Source: Elusimicrobiota bacterium (GTDB lineage Bacteria; Elusimicrobiota; Elusimicrobia; UBA1565; UBA9628). From it: a stretch of 41,987 nucleotides of DNA. The notes beneath the pieces were generated by a model, which was given only the letters and a program-made list of their open reading frames with translations, had not been told where the DNA came from and searched no databases. The stretch spans positions 1 to 41,987 of the forward strand of contig JACQPJ010000042.1 in NCBI GenBank assembly GCA_016207605.1. The letters are read 5' to 3'. Below are positions 1-7,649 of the stretch, piece by piece. The number at the start of each line of letters is the position of its first letter. The stretch's first letter is position 1. Both the position numbers and the translations under genes were made by a program.

Positions 1-1
1 G

Positions 2-133
2 ATGTCCGTATTCCAGACCCTGCACTTGCGATCCCTCGATCCCATGCGCAGTCTTCGCGATGGCCTTATCGATCACATTGCCTCGGGCCGACCGCCCCTG
101 GCCGCACAGTTCGCCGCCGCTTCAATCCGCTGA
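2..133 (+). CDS. Possible 3' end of a truncated gene (unidentified)
   Basis: An open frame enters from the left edge and ends in TGA at 131-133. The tail reads like a natural protein end (for example SLRDGLIDHIASGRPPLAAQ), and third codon positions are mostly G or C as in the neighbours. A second frame is also open to about 150, so the choice of frame is not certain. No family is recognised. The gene would converge with the flippase that ends at 271, and the orphan promoter-like element at about 155-200 lies between them. The ATG at 2 is probably internal. Confidence 0.35.
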   Translation: MSVFQTLHLRSLDPMRSLRDGLIDHIASGRPPLAAQFAAASIR

Positions 134-154
134 TCTATTACGCCTTTTAGTTTC

Positions 155-200
155 CCAGGGCCTAAAGGCCCACGCCCTTATAGGGCCAAAGACCCATGCC
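155..200 (+). promoter_or_regulatory. Orphan copy of the paired GGNCC-box element (site A)
   Basis: Two palindromic boxes on the plus strand: GGGCCTAAAGGCCC at 158-171 (perfect 5-bp arms, 4-nt centre) and TAGGGCCAAAGACCC at 181-195, with CATGC following at 195-199. The boxes are about 25 bp apart. This matches the layout upstream of the genes at 17597, 34797, 33711 and 41147. Here no -10-like hexamer is found 19 bp downstream and no plus-strand gene follows, so it may be a decayed promoter whose gene was lost, or a site with another role. Confidence 0.5.
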
Positions 201-270
201 TCATTGGGCGGCAGGAGTTCGCCGCGCTCGGGCTGGCGTCAGTACGTCAGACGCAAGTAGCTGGAAGTCT

Positions 271-1797
271 CTACCGCGGCGAGCGCTCCCAGCGCAGGTA
301 GCCCAGGGCCAGCTCGCGGTCCAAGGGGGGCGCGAGGCGCCAGAAAGCGGCCGCGTAGAAGACGAGCCCGGCGGCGCTCACGCCGATCAGGCGAGTCCAG
401 GTGCCGGCCCAGGCGTGGAGGGGGAACACCGCCGCCAGCAAGAGGAGCGACGCCAGCGCTGGCGCGAAGAGGCCCTCGCGCAGGAAGCGGGACGGGGGCA
501 GGTCCAGGACGCGGCGCTGGGCCCAGGCCGCGAAGACCAGGGCGGGCAAAGACTGAGCCAGCAGGGTCCCCCAGGCGATGCCGAGCAGGCCCCAGCGCGG
601 GGCCAGGAGCGCCCAGGCCAGCGAGCTTGCCGCGGCCTGCGACCAGGTGAGGACGGGGATGGACCACGGCCGGCCGCGCGCGAAGGCGGTCGTGTTGGGC
701 AGGTTGGACAGGAGGCCCGCGGCCTGGGCGAGTATGAGCAGGCGCGCCGGCCACACGGAGCGGTCGCCGAACTCGCCGCCAAGCCAGATGGAGAGGAACT
801 GGGGGATGAGGCAGAAGAGCAGGACCAGGATCGGCAGGACCAGCCCGAAGAGCACGCGCGTGGCGCGCAGGTAGAGGCGCCGGAGTCCCTCGCGGTCGCC
901 GGCCTCGAACTCGACGAGCATCGGGGCCAGCACGGTGGAGAGCATCGCGGGCAGGACCTGGAGGCGTTGGAGGAGGCCGACGGGGACGGCGTAGAGCGTC
1001 AGGCCGGCCAGCGTCGCGTGGCGCGCGGCGAAGACCCGGTCGAACTGGCCGCAGACGAGCCCGGCGACCGAGCTCACCCACTGGCTCAGGCCCCAGGACG
1101 CGAACTCCCCCGGAGGGACGCGTCCCGGCCCCTGGTCGGGCGCGGCGCGGCGCAGGAGGACGCCGGCCCAGGCCAGCGACAGCGCGGCCACGATGGCATT
1201 CCAGGCGGCGTACCAGAGCGCGACGGCGCGCAGGTCCGCGCCGAGCGCGGCCAGGACCGCGGCGCCGGCCGCCGTCGGGGCGCCCTGGAGGAAGGAGACG
1301 GTCGCCTGCGCGTCGAAGCGCTGGAGGCCCTGCAGGAGGGCGCCGGCCGCCAGGGACAGCACGAAGAAGAAGGCGCCGGCCGCGCCCAGGGCCAGGACGT
1401 CGGCGCCCAGGGCGAGCAGGGGCTCCGGGACGCGAAAGACGCGCGCCAGGAGGGGCCGCGCCGCCAGGGCGAGCGCGGCGCTTCCCGCCAGGACCGCGGG
1501 GCCGTGGAAGAGCAAGGTCAGCCGCGCGGCGCGGCGCATACCGCGCCCGTCCCCGGCGGTCTTGAGCGCGGCGATCCAGCGCACCGCGGCGGCTCCGGCG
1601 CCGAGCGTGAGCAGGGACAGCCAGCTCGCCGCGGCCTGCAGGAGGACGTAGAGGCCGTAGCGCTCCAGGCCCAGCCGGGAGACGAGAACCGGGGTGGCGA
1701 CCAGGCCCACGGCCAGGCCGGCGGCCTGGCCCAGAAGACTCCAGCGCAAGCCCCGGGCGAAGCGGAAGGAGCGCGGGAGCGCGGCATCGCCCCTCAT
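271..1797 (-). CDS. Polysaccharide flippase (Wzx/MATE-like membrane protein)
   Basis: A 508-residue, strongly hydrophobic protein with about 12-14 predicted membrane segments along its whole length. The N-terminus (FARGLRWSLLGQAAGLAVGL, then a short SRLGLERYGLYVLLQA loop) is typical of the polysaccharide_synt/MatE-type flippases that move lipid-linked oligosaccharide across the inner membrane. The ATG at 1797 overlaps the stop of the upstream glycosyltransferase (ATGA), so the two are translationally coupled. It is the last gene of the 13-gene operon, a usual place for a Wzx exporter. The substrate cannot be read from sequence. Family call is firm; the assignment to the glycan made by this operon is inference from context. 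Confidence 0.85.
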   Translation of the reverse strand: MRGDAALPRSFRFARGLRWSLLGQAAGLAVGLVATPVLVSRLGLERYGLYVLLQAAASWLSLLTLGAGAAAVRWIAALKTAGDGRGMRRAARLTLLFHGPAVLAGSAALALAARPLLARVFRVPEPLLALGADVLALGAAGAFFFVLSLAAGALLQGLQRFDAQATVSFLQGAPTAAGAAVLAALGADLRAVALWYAAWNAIVAALSLAWAGVLLRRAAPDQGPGRVPPGEFASWGLSQWVSSVAGLVCGQFDRVFAARHATLAGLTLYAVPVGLLQRLQVLPAMLSTVLAPMLVEFEAGDREGLRRLYLRATRVLFGLVLPILVLLFCLIPQFLSIWLGGEFGDRSVWPARLLILAQAAGLLSNLPNTTAFARGRPWSIPVLTWSQAAASSLAWALLAPRWGLLGIAWGTLLAQSLPALVFAAWAQRRVLDLPPSRFLREGLFAPALASLLLLAAVFPLHAWAGTWTRLIGVSAAGLVFYAAAFWRLAPPLDRELALGYLRWERSPR

Positions 1798-2810
1798 GCC
1801 GCCCCCAGGCGGCCGAGCGCGTCGCGCCAGAGTTCGGCCGGCGGGCGCTGGGAGAGAAGATAGGCCTTGGTCAGCCCTCGCGCCGCGCTCGGCAGCCGCC
1901 GCAGCGCCGCGGCGTAGAGCCTGTCGGCGGCCCGCCCGTCGCTCAAGCGCAGGACCGCGGCCGCCAGCTCCTCCGGGCCCGCCGCGCCCCGGCGGTCGAG
2001 CTCGTAGAGGAAAGTGCGCAGGGCTTGGCGCTTCCAGACCGCCAGCCAGCGGGGCGTGAACAGGCCGGCCAGGTCCGGGGCCGCCAGTCGGCGCTCCAGA
2101 CCCTCGATGACGGCCAGGCCGGACGTCCAGTCGGCGCTGGACTTGAGCGCGTAGCCCGCGTCCGACTTCCTCCAGAGCACCAGGCGCTCCGGGATGAAGC
2201 ATGCGCCATGGCGCAGGGGGATGACAAAGTTGAGCAGGCCGTCGCAGGTCGGCCCGAGCGCGGGGTCGTGGCCGCCCAGTTCCCGGTACGCCTCGCGCCG
2301 GTAGATCGCGGAGTAGGTGACCACCCAGTTTCCGCGCCGCTCGAAGGCCTTCCGCGCCGCCGCCGGAGAGAGATAGCCCGGCGCGTCGAGCGGGGCGGGC
2401 GTGCGGCAGGGGCCCAGGTCCTCGCCGTTGAGCCCGATCAGCGCGGCGAGCGCGGAGCAGAGGCCCGCTTGGGGGTAGCGGTCCAACAGGGCCAGCGACT
2501 TCTCGAAGAAGCCGGGCAGGACGCGGTCGTCGGCCGCGGGGAAGAACAGGCAGTCGCCGCGGGCCTGCTCCGCGCCGCGCCGGAAGCTGAGGGCCGCGCC
2601 CAGGTTGCGCTCGTTGCGCAGGAGGCGGATGGCCGGATAGCGGCGGCTCAGATCCTCGACCACGCGGACGCTGTCGTCGGTGGAGGCGTCGTCCACCACG
2701 AGAATCTCCCGGGCGGGCCAGGACTGGCGCGCCAAGGCCTCCAGCGACTCGAGCAGGAAGCGGGCGTGGTTGTAGTTGGCCATGACCACCGACAAACTGG
2801 GGAGGCTCAT
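1794..2810 (-). CDS. Family 2 glycosyltransferase
   Basis: A 338-residue GT-A fold enzyme. It opens with the classic LSVVMANYNHARFLLESLEA strand, has the nucleotide-binding VVDDAS at residues 38-43, and an acidic metal-binding region AADD at 92-95 in place of the usual DxD. It probably transfers a sugar from a nucleotide donor to a lipid-linked acceptor on the cytoplasmic face. The C-terminal third (after about residue 230) is an Ala/Leu/Arg-rich helical tail without recognised domain. The start at 2810 was chosen over the in-frame ATG at 2849 because it overlaps the upstream stop by ATGA and lies just before the first beta strand. Donor and acceptor are unknown. Confidence 0.85.
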   Translation of the reverse strand: MSLPSLSVVMANYNHARFLLESLEALARQSWPAREILVVDDASTDDSVRVVEDLSRRYPAIRLLRNERNLGAALSFRRGAEQARGDCLFFPAADDRVLPGFFEKSLALLDRYPQAGLCSALAALIGLNGEDLGPCRTPAPLDAPGYLSPAAARKAFERRGNWVVTYSAIYRREAYRELGGHDPALGPTCDGLLNFVIPLRHGACFIPERLVLWRKSDAGYALKSSADWTSGLAVIEGLERRLAAPDLAGLFTPRWLAVWKRQALRTFLYELDRRGAAGPEELAAAVLRLSDGRAADRLYAAALRRLPSAARGLTKAYLLSQRPPAELWRDALGRLGAA

Positions 2811-3661
2811 GCCAGCGTCTCCAGGACCTCGTCGAGAGAGGGCGGGCAAAAATCCAGCTCCGCGGCGGCGCGGGCGCAGTTCAGGCTGGTGAAGGGAGGG
2901 AGGAACCCCGCCGCCAGTCCCGGGCGCCCCTCGGTCGGCGCCACGAGCGCGCTGTCGGCGCCGAGCCGTCGCGCCAGGCGGGCGGCGGCCTCGGCGTAGG
3001 AGACGTCCTCGCGGCCGGAGAGCGGGTAGAGCCCGTCGCCGCCGCGCTCGCCGACGTCGGCCAGCGCCGCCGCGGCCGCCGCCAGGGAGAGGGGCGCCAG
3101 CGTCGCGTCGCGCAAGGGCCGCACCGTCCGCCCCGCGCGCAGGTCCGCTGCCCAGCCGGCGAGGAGTCCGGCGTCCGGAGCGAGCACCTTGGTCAGGCGC
3201 GCGACCGCGATCCCCGGCCGTCCGCGCAGGCCCTCTTCCAGCGCCGCTTTCTGGCGGCCGTAGTCCGTGACGGGGCAGGGCGGTTCCTCGGCGCGCCGGC
3301 GCGGGCGCGTCCCGTCGAAGACGCGGTCGCTGGAGAGCGCCACGACGCGCGCTCCCGCGCTGGCCAGCGCCCGGGCCGCGGCCAGCGAGCCGCGCACGTT
3401 GACGGCTGCCGAGCCTTCGGGGTCGCGGCGGCAGGCCTCCAGCGTGGACGCGGCCGCGCAGAGGAAGGCGAGAGAGACGCCCGCGGGCGGCGCCCAGCGT
3501 TCCGTTTCCAGCAAGTCCAGCCGGATGCGATCCGGGCCCGCGTCCGGCCGGCGGCTCGTGCCCAGCGCGCGCCGCCCCCGCGCTCGGAACAGGTCCAGCA
3601 ACGCCCGGCCGACCGACCCGTCGGCGCCCACGACCAGGACGGTCCCCGCCGCCCCGCCCAT
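2807..3661 (-). CDS. RmlD-like NAD(P)-dependent sugar reductase (SDR family)
   Basis: A 284-residue extended short-chain dehydrogenase resembling dTDP-4-dehydrorhamnose reductases. The nucleotide-binding glycine motif is GADGSVG at residues 12-18. SSDRVFDGT at 110-118 corresponds to the S(T)DYVFDG signature of the RmlD family, and the catalytic pair is Y134-x3-K138 (DYGRQK). It would reduce a 4-keto nucleotide sugar, fitting a partner dehydratase-like SDR at 5041-6030. The ATG at 3661 shares a base with the TGA of the upstream methyltransferase. At 284 aa it is normal length for RmlD. Exact sugar substrate is unknown. Confidence 0.75.
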   Translation of the reverse strand: MGGAAGTVLVVGADGSVGRALLDLFRARGRRALGTSRRPDAGPDRIRLDLLETERWAPPAGVSLAFLCAAASTLEACRRDPEGSAAVNVRGSLAAARALASAGARVVALSSDRVFDGTRPRRRAEEPPCPVTDYGRQKAALEEGLRGRPGIAVARLTKVLAPDAGLLAGWAADLRAGRTVRPLRDATLAPLSLAAAAAALADVGERGGDGLYPLSGREDVSYAEAAARLARRLGADSALVAPTEGRPGLAAGFLPPFTSLNCARAAAELDFCPPSLDEVLETLA

Positions 3662-4347
3662 CAGCGCCGCCGCGGGCGGCAGCCCAAGGCCAGCAGGTAG
3701 TGCGCCATCGGTGAGAAGCCGGTGTGCACGACCTCGTCGTTCATCGAGAAGACGAAGACGCCGCGGAAATGGCGCTCGAGCAGGGCCTGGAGGGCGGGCT
3801 GGTCCTTGCAGTTGACGTGGCCGGCCTTGCTCGGCGGGCTGGCATGGGCCTGGGACTGGATCGAGGGCATGCCGACCAGCAGGATTCCGTCGGGGGTCAA
3901 GGAGCGCGCGACGTGGCGCAGGAAGCGGTCCTCGTCGCGCGCGGGCACGTGCTCCAAGACGTCGAGCGCGTAGGCCGCGTCGAAGCGACCAGGCACCGGC
4001 CCGCGCAGGAGGTCGTGGACGCGCAGGTCCAGGGGCCAGTCCGGGTCTTGGCGCGCGCGGGCGTCGGCGATGAAGACGGGGTCGAAGTCCACGGCGGTGA
4101 CGCGGCCGACCGTCTGCTGGACGAGCCGGGTCGCGAAGGCGTCCCCGCAGCCCGCCTCCAGGACGCGCCGGCGGCCGGCGAGCATCTTGGCGGCGAACTT
4201 GTAGCGCGAGAGCAGGAAGAGCAGGTGGCGCGGGTCGTCGCTCCAAAGCTGGCTCGTCCCCAGGCCGAGGGAGGCCAGCCCCTTGCGGCGCTTGAGGTCC
4301 AGGCAGCGCTGGTACTGCGGCTCGCGCGTCTCGGCTTTTTTTGCCAT
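3661..4347 (-). CDS. Class I SAM-dependent methyltransferase
   Basis: A 228-residue Rossmann-fold methyltransferase. Motif I is VLEAGCGDA at residues 62-70, the acidic loop is VDFDP, and DAAYALDVLEHVPARDED carries the motif-IV-like region. HASPPSKAGHVN and HFRGVFVFSMNDEVVHTGF near the end resemble methyltransferases of polysaccharide loci. The start at 4347 (MAKKAETREP) is preferred to longer readings because a TAGAAT hexamer lies 7 bp upstream (minus strand, 4360-4355), suggesting an internal, nearly leaderless promoter. It probably O-, N- or C-methylates a sugar of the locus; which one cannot be told. Confidence 0.8.
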   Translation of the reverse strand: MAKKAETREPQYQRCLDLKRRKGLASLGLGTSQLWSDDPRHLLFLLSRYKFAAKMLAGRRRVLEAGCGDAFATRLVQQTVGRVTAVDFDPVFIADARARQDPDWPLDLRVHDLLRGPVPGRFDAAYALDVLEHVPARDEDRFLRHVARSLTPDGILLVGMPSIQSQAHASPPSKAGHVNCKDQPALQALLERHFRGVFVFSMNDEVVHTGFSPMAHYLLALGCRPRRR

Positions 4348-4354
4348 GGGGCCT

Positions 4355-4360
4355 ATTCTA
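4355..4360 (-). promoter_or_regulatory. Possible internal -10 box (TAGAAT)
   Basis: TAGAAT on the minus strand, 7 bp before the ATG at 4347, in the 14-bp gap after the upstream methyltransferase. The spacing matches the leaderless layout seen elsewhere in the window. No clear -35 is seen. Confidence 0.35.
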
Positions 4361-4361
4361 C

Positions 4362-5024
4362 CTATTCGAAGAAAATGAACGACCAGTCGCCGGCGTAGCC
4401 GGCCTGCCGGAAGATCCACTCCCACTCGTCCGGGGAGTGGAAGCTGCGGCAGGTGAGCTGCCAGTAGAGCAGGTTGGCCTTCTCGCGCTCGTCGCGGTAG
4501 CTCTCCACGATCACGTGCTTGGGCCCCCGGCCCACGCGCTCGATCTCGCGCAGGGCGTCGTGAAGCTCGTAGTTGCGCAGGTTGTGCAGGGCGTTGACCG
4601 AGACGACGAAGTCGAAGGACTTGTCCGGAAAGGGGAGTTTTTCCGCGCGGCCGACCTGGAGGAACGGCCGGACCTCCTCCTTGGCATTTTCCACGGCGTA
4701 GGCGGAGACGTCCAGGCCCGCGGCCTTGGAGTCCGGCACGGCCCGCCGCAAGTCGTAGAGGAGAAAGCCCTTGCCGCAGCCCACGTCCAGGATGCGCGCG
4801 CCGGGCTGGAGGCCGTAGTGCCGCGACATGGCCTCGGCCACGGGCCGCCAGCGCCCGTCGTAGCGGTAGCCGCCGTAGCCGAACCTGCGCTCCCCGTCCC
4901 AGTAGTCCCTGCCCCAACGGAGCGCGACCTCGGCGCAGGCGGCCTTGTCGGCCTCGTTGACGCGCGCGAGATAGTCGCGCGGCGTGGATTTATGGATCTT
5001 GGAGATGAAATCGACGTAGGCCAT
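4362..5024 (-). CDS. SAM-dependent methyltransferase of a sugar locus
   Basis: A 220-residue methyltransferase with motif I ILDVGCGKG at residues 78-86, the acidic residue in GLDVSAYAV, and FDFVVSVNALHNL downstream. The N-terminal MAYVDFISKIHKSTPRDYLA and the long charged segment before motif I are typical, in my recollection, of methyltransferases that sit beside transketolase genes in surface-glycan clusters; that memory cannot be checked here. The end (GDWSFIFFE) looks complete. A purine-rich GAGGGA lies just upstream of the ATG, so this start may use a weak Shine-Dalgarno. There are 16 bp between it and the preceding SDR gene. Confidence 0.8.
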   Translation of the reverse strand: MAYVDFISKIHKSTPRDYLARVNEADKAACAEVALRWGRDYWDGERRFGYGGYRYDGRWRPVAEAMSRHYGLQPGARILDVGCGKGFLLYDLRRAVPDSKAAGLDVSAYAVENAKEEVRPFLQVGRAEKLPFPDKSFDFVVSVNALHNLRNYELHDALREIERVGRGPKHVIVESYRDEREKANLLYWQLTCRSFHSPDEWEWIFRQAGYAGDWSFIFFE

Positions 5025-5040
5025 GAGAGGGTCCCTCGTT

Positions 5041-6030
5041 CTAGGGCTTGTGCTGGTACTCCAAGGGCTGGCGCGAGATCTCGTCCCAGTTCGCCTCGAC
5101 CCAGCCGGCGGCCTCCCCGAGTCCCTCGTCGAGCCCGACCGCTGGGCGCCAGCCCAGCTCGGTCCGGGCCTTCGAGGAGTCGAGAAGATAAGCCTTGTCC
5201 TGGCCGGGGCGCTCCTCGACGGCGGCCGTGGTCGCGGCGAAGTCCTTGCCGAGCCGGCTGCAAAGGCGGCGCACGACCTCGCGAACCTCGACGCCCTCGT
5301 CGGGCGACAGGTGGTAGACCTCCCCGAGGCGGCCCTGGTCCAGGATCGCCAGCTCCCCGCGCGAGACGTCGCGGACGTGGATGTAGGACTTGACCGCCCG
5401 CCCGCCGCCGTGGAGCGCGACGGTCCGTCCCAGGCGCAGGTAGATCGCGGTGCGCGGGATGATCTTGAAGAGCTGCTGGCGCGCGCCGTAGACGTTGGTG
5501 GCGCGCACGGTGAGCAGGGGGAAGCCGAACTGCTTCCTGTAGACCGAGAGCAGAAGGTCGGCCGCGGCCTTGGAGGCGGCGTAGGGCGTGCTCGGGCGCA
5601 GCGGCGCGGACTCGTCCACGCGGCCCGCGCAGGTCCCGTAGGCCTCCGGCGAGGAGACCTGGAGCCAGCGCCGGAGGTAGTCGCGGCGGCGCAGGTGGTT
5701 GACCAGCCGCGCCAGGGCGACCGTGTTCGTCTGGAACCAGTCCTCGGGCCGCTCCCAGCTCGGCGCGACCTCGCTTTGCGCCGCGAAGTTGACGACGGCG
5801 TCGGGCCGCTCGCGGTCGAGCAGCGCGAGGAGGGAGTCCATGTCCTGGTTGAGATCGGCCCGGACGTAGCGATAGCGCGAGAGGTCGGCGCGGGACTTGC
5901 AGCGCAGGAACAGCGCGGAGCGCTCCGGCGAACGGCTGACCCCGAGCACTTGGCGCGCGGGGTCCCCGAGCAGGAGGTCGATGAAGTCCTGGCCGGAGAA
6001 GGAGTTGGCTCCCAGCACGACGATCTTCAT
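5041..6030 (-). CDS. NAD-dependent sugar dehydratase/epimerase (extended SDR)
   Basis: A 329-residue extended SDR. The N-terminal NAD-binding loop is GANSFSG at residues 7-13, a variant of GxxGxxG. SSPEAYG at 126-132 and Y150-x3-K154 (PYAASK) form the active site, and RATNVYG follows in the substrate domain. SSPEAYG lies where dTDP-glucose and GDP-mannose 4,6-dehydratases have STDEVYG/SSEVYG, so a dehydratase is more likely than a simple 4-epimerase. Together with the RmlD-like reductase it could make a deoxy sugar. ATG at 6030 overlaps the upstream stop (ATGA), which fixes the start. Confidence 0.75.
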   Translation of the reverse strand: MKIVVLGANSFSGQDFIDLLLGDPARQVLGVSRSPERSALFLRCKSRADLSRYRYVRADLNQDMDSLLALLDRERPDAVVNFAAQSEVAPSWERPEDWFQTNTVALARLVNHLRRRDYLRRWLQVSSPEAYGTCAGRVDESAPLRPSTPYAASKAAADLLLSVYRKQFGFPLLTVRATNVYGARQQLFKIIPRTAIYLRLGRTVALHGGGRAVKSYIHVRDVSRGELAILDQGRLGEVYHLSPDEGVEVREVVRRLCSRLGKDFAATTAAVEERPGQDKAYLLDSSKARTELGWRPAVGLDEGLGEAAGWVEANWDEISRQPLEYQHKP

Positions 6031-7649
6031 GCGCTCTCGTCCTCCGCGGCCGCCGCCAGAAGCCGGCGGGCGGCCGCCAACCGGCCGGCGCGGCGCCCGG
6101 CCAGCGCTTCCTCCCCCAACGCGAAGCGCCGCCGCGCGCGCCCGGCGGGCAGGAAGTCGTTGAGCGCGATGCAGGCCCATTTCACCCGGTAGAGCGGAGC
6201 CAGCGCCGCGGCGCGGGCCGCGACGCCGTCCGGGTCGCCGACGGCCTCGCCGACGCCCCGCGCGAACTCCGCGCGCGAGCCCGCAGGCGCCGGGACGGCG
6301 GGCTGGAGGAAGAAGTCGCAGACGGTTTTGGCGGGGTCGTCCCAGCCCGCGTACTCGAAGTCGAGGAAGCGCAGGCGGCCATCGGCGCCCAGCAGGGCGT
6401 TGTGGAAGCCGAAGTCAGACGGCGAGAGCACGCGCCGCGCCGCGGGCAGGGGCGCGTCGCCGCGGGCGGAGGCGGCCCGCAGGCGCTTCTCGGCCCGCGC
6501 CAGCGCCGGGGCCAGGGCCGTCCGCGCGAAGTCCGCGGCCTCCGGCTCGGCGGCGGCGGCCAGGGCTTCCACGCGCCGCCGGACCGCGGCCGCGTGCGCC
6601 GCGAGGGTGAAGCAGGCCTCGGAGGCGTCGGGAAGCCCGGCCTCCCGCGCGGCGGCGCGGTGCCGGTTGAGGGCTTGGAAGAACTCCAGCGCCTCCCGGA
6701 CGCGCCCGGCGTCGGCCTCCCCGGGCTCCAGGCGCCGACCCTCGACCCAGGCGTAGAGCGCCGCGCCCGCCGCGGGGTCGACGGCGAGCGGACGGGGCAG
6801 GGCGCGCAGGCCGCGCTCCCAGGCGAAGCGCGAGAAGGCGGCCTCGGCGCCCAGGCGGTCGCGCGGGTCGTCGGGGCGGCGGTAGTACGCCTTGAGGAGC
6901 GCGTCCCAGCCCTCCCCGCGCAGGCGGAACACGCGGTTGTTGGCCGCGCCGGCGACGGCGTCGCATCGGAAGGGGCCGGTCAGGCCCGAGGCCTCGGCGA
7001 GGCGGCGTGCCGTCGCCTCGAGGTCTCGACCCTTCGGGCTCGGCACGGACTCGTCCAGCAGCCGGCGGCGGGCTTCCTCCCAGGAGCCCACGCGCGGCAG
7101 GTTTTCGCCGGCGCGCGCGCCGGCGGGGTCGAAGAGCAGGCGCTCGACGCCGGGGGGGAAGTCCGGCTCGGCCAGGAACTCGGGGAGGTCGTCGACGAAG
7201 TGGGTGCAGGCCTGCTCGCGGATGCGGTCGAGCTTGGCCGCCTTGGTCTCCTCCAGGAAGACGTGTCCGGCGTCCAGGGCGCCGCCCGGGCCGAGCCAGC
7301 CGCTTTTCTCCAGCCAGCCGCGCGCCGCCGCGTGGAGGTCGTGGCCCGGCCCGCGCAGGGCCCGGCGGGTGCGGTGGCTGATCACGCGCACCTGCGCGCC
7401 GCGGGCGCGGCAGGCGGCCAGGAACTCGCCCGCCCCCGGGAAGGGCCGCGCCGTCTCCATGCCCGGGCCGTAGGCCCAGCCCTGCAGCTCGGTCCAGTCC
7501 GCCTCGCGGCCCGCGGCGCGCAGGAAGTCGCGCACGCGCTCCTTGACGGGCGGCAGGTCCGCCGGGATGAGGCCGCGCGCCGCCGCCTCCCGGTGGAAGA
7601 CCTCGTCGTAACGCACCAGCGTGTTGTCCAGGTCGAGTCCGATCCTCAT
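6027..7649 (-). CDS. Fusion of HAD phosphatase-like and APH/choline-kinase-like domains
   Basis: A 540-residue two-domain protein. Residues 1 to about 200 form a HAD domain with all four motifs: D6-x-D8-x-T10 (DLDNT), S91 (VISHRT), a lysine in ETKAAK (K136 or K139) and D153-D154 (HFVDDL). Residues from about 210 form an aminoglycoside-phosphotransferase/choline-kinase fold: a probable ATP-binding lysine K253 (LLKAYY), the Brenner-type loop SDFGFHN with D412 and N417, and the metal-binding DFE at 430-432. One polypeptide therefore carries a potential phosphatase and a potential small-molecule kinase. In this operon it probably acts on a sugar or sugar-phosphate, perhaps before nucleotide activation. 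Both domains look catalytically intact. ATGA overlaps join it to both neighbours. Confidence 0.8.
   Translation of the reverse strand: MRIGLDLDNTLVRYDEVFHREAAARGLIPADLPPVKERVRDFLRAAGREADWTELQGWAYGPGMETARPFPGAGEFLAACRARGAQVRVISHRTRRALRGPGHDLHAAARGWLEKSGWLGPGGALDAGHVFLEETKAAKLDRIREQACTHFVDDLPEFLAEPDFPPGVERLLFDPAGARAGENLPRVGSWEEARRRLLDESVPSPKGRDLEATARRLAEASGLTGPFRCDAVAGAANNRVFRLRGEGWDALLKAYYRRPDDPRDRLGAEAAFSRFAWERGLRALPRPLAVDPAAGAALYAWVEGRRLEPGEADAGRVREALEFFQALNRHRAAAREAGLPDASEACFTLAAHAAAVRRRVEALAAAAEPEAADFARTALAPALARAEKRLRAASARGDAPLPAARRVLSPSDFGFHNALLGADGRLRFLDFEYAGWDDPAKTVCDFFLQPAVPAPAGSRAEFARGVGEAVGDPDGVAARAAALAPLYRVKWACIALNDFLPAGRARRRFALGEEALAGRRAGRLAAARRLLAAAAEDESA

Noticed and set aside
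155-200. GGCC palindromes as simple rho-independent terminators
   Set aside because: They lack T-runs, have only 4-5 bp stems, and four of five copies sit at a fixed distance upstream of a -10 hexamer, which terminators would not.
196-1863. Long plus-strand open frame (555 codons) over the flippase gene
   Set aside because: High-GC shadow frame: Gln/Glu/Gly/Arg-rich, no recognisable fold, while the minus strand encodes a clear membrane transporter joined to the operon by ATGA.
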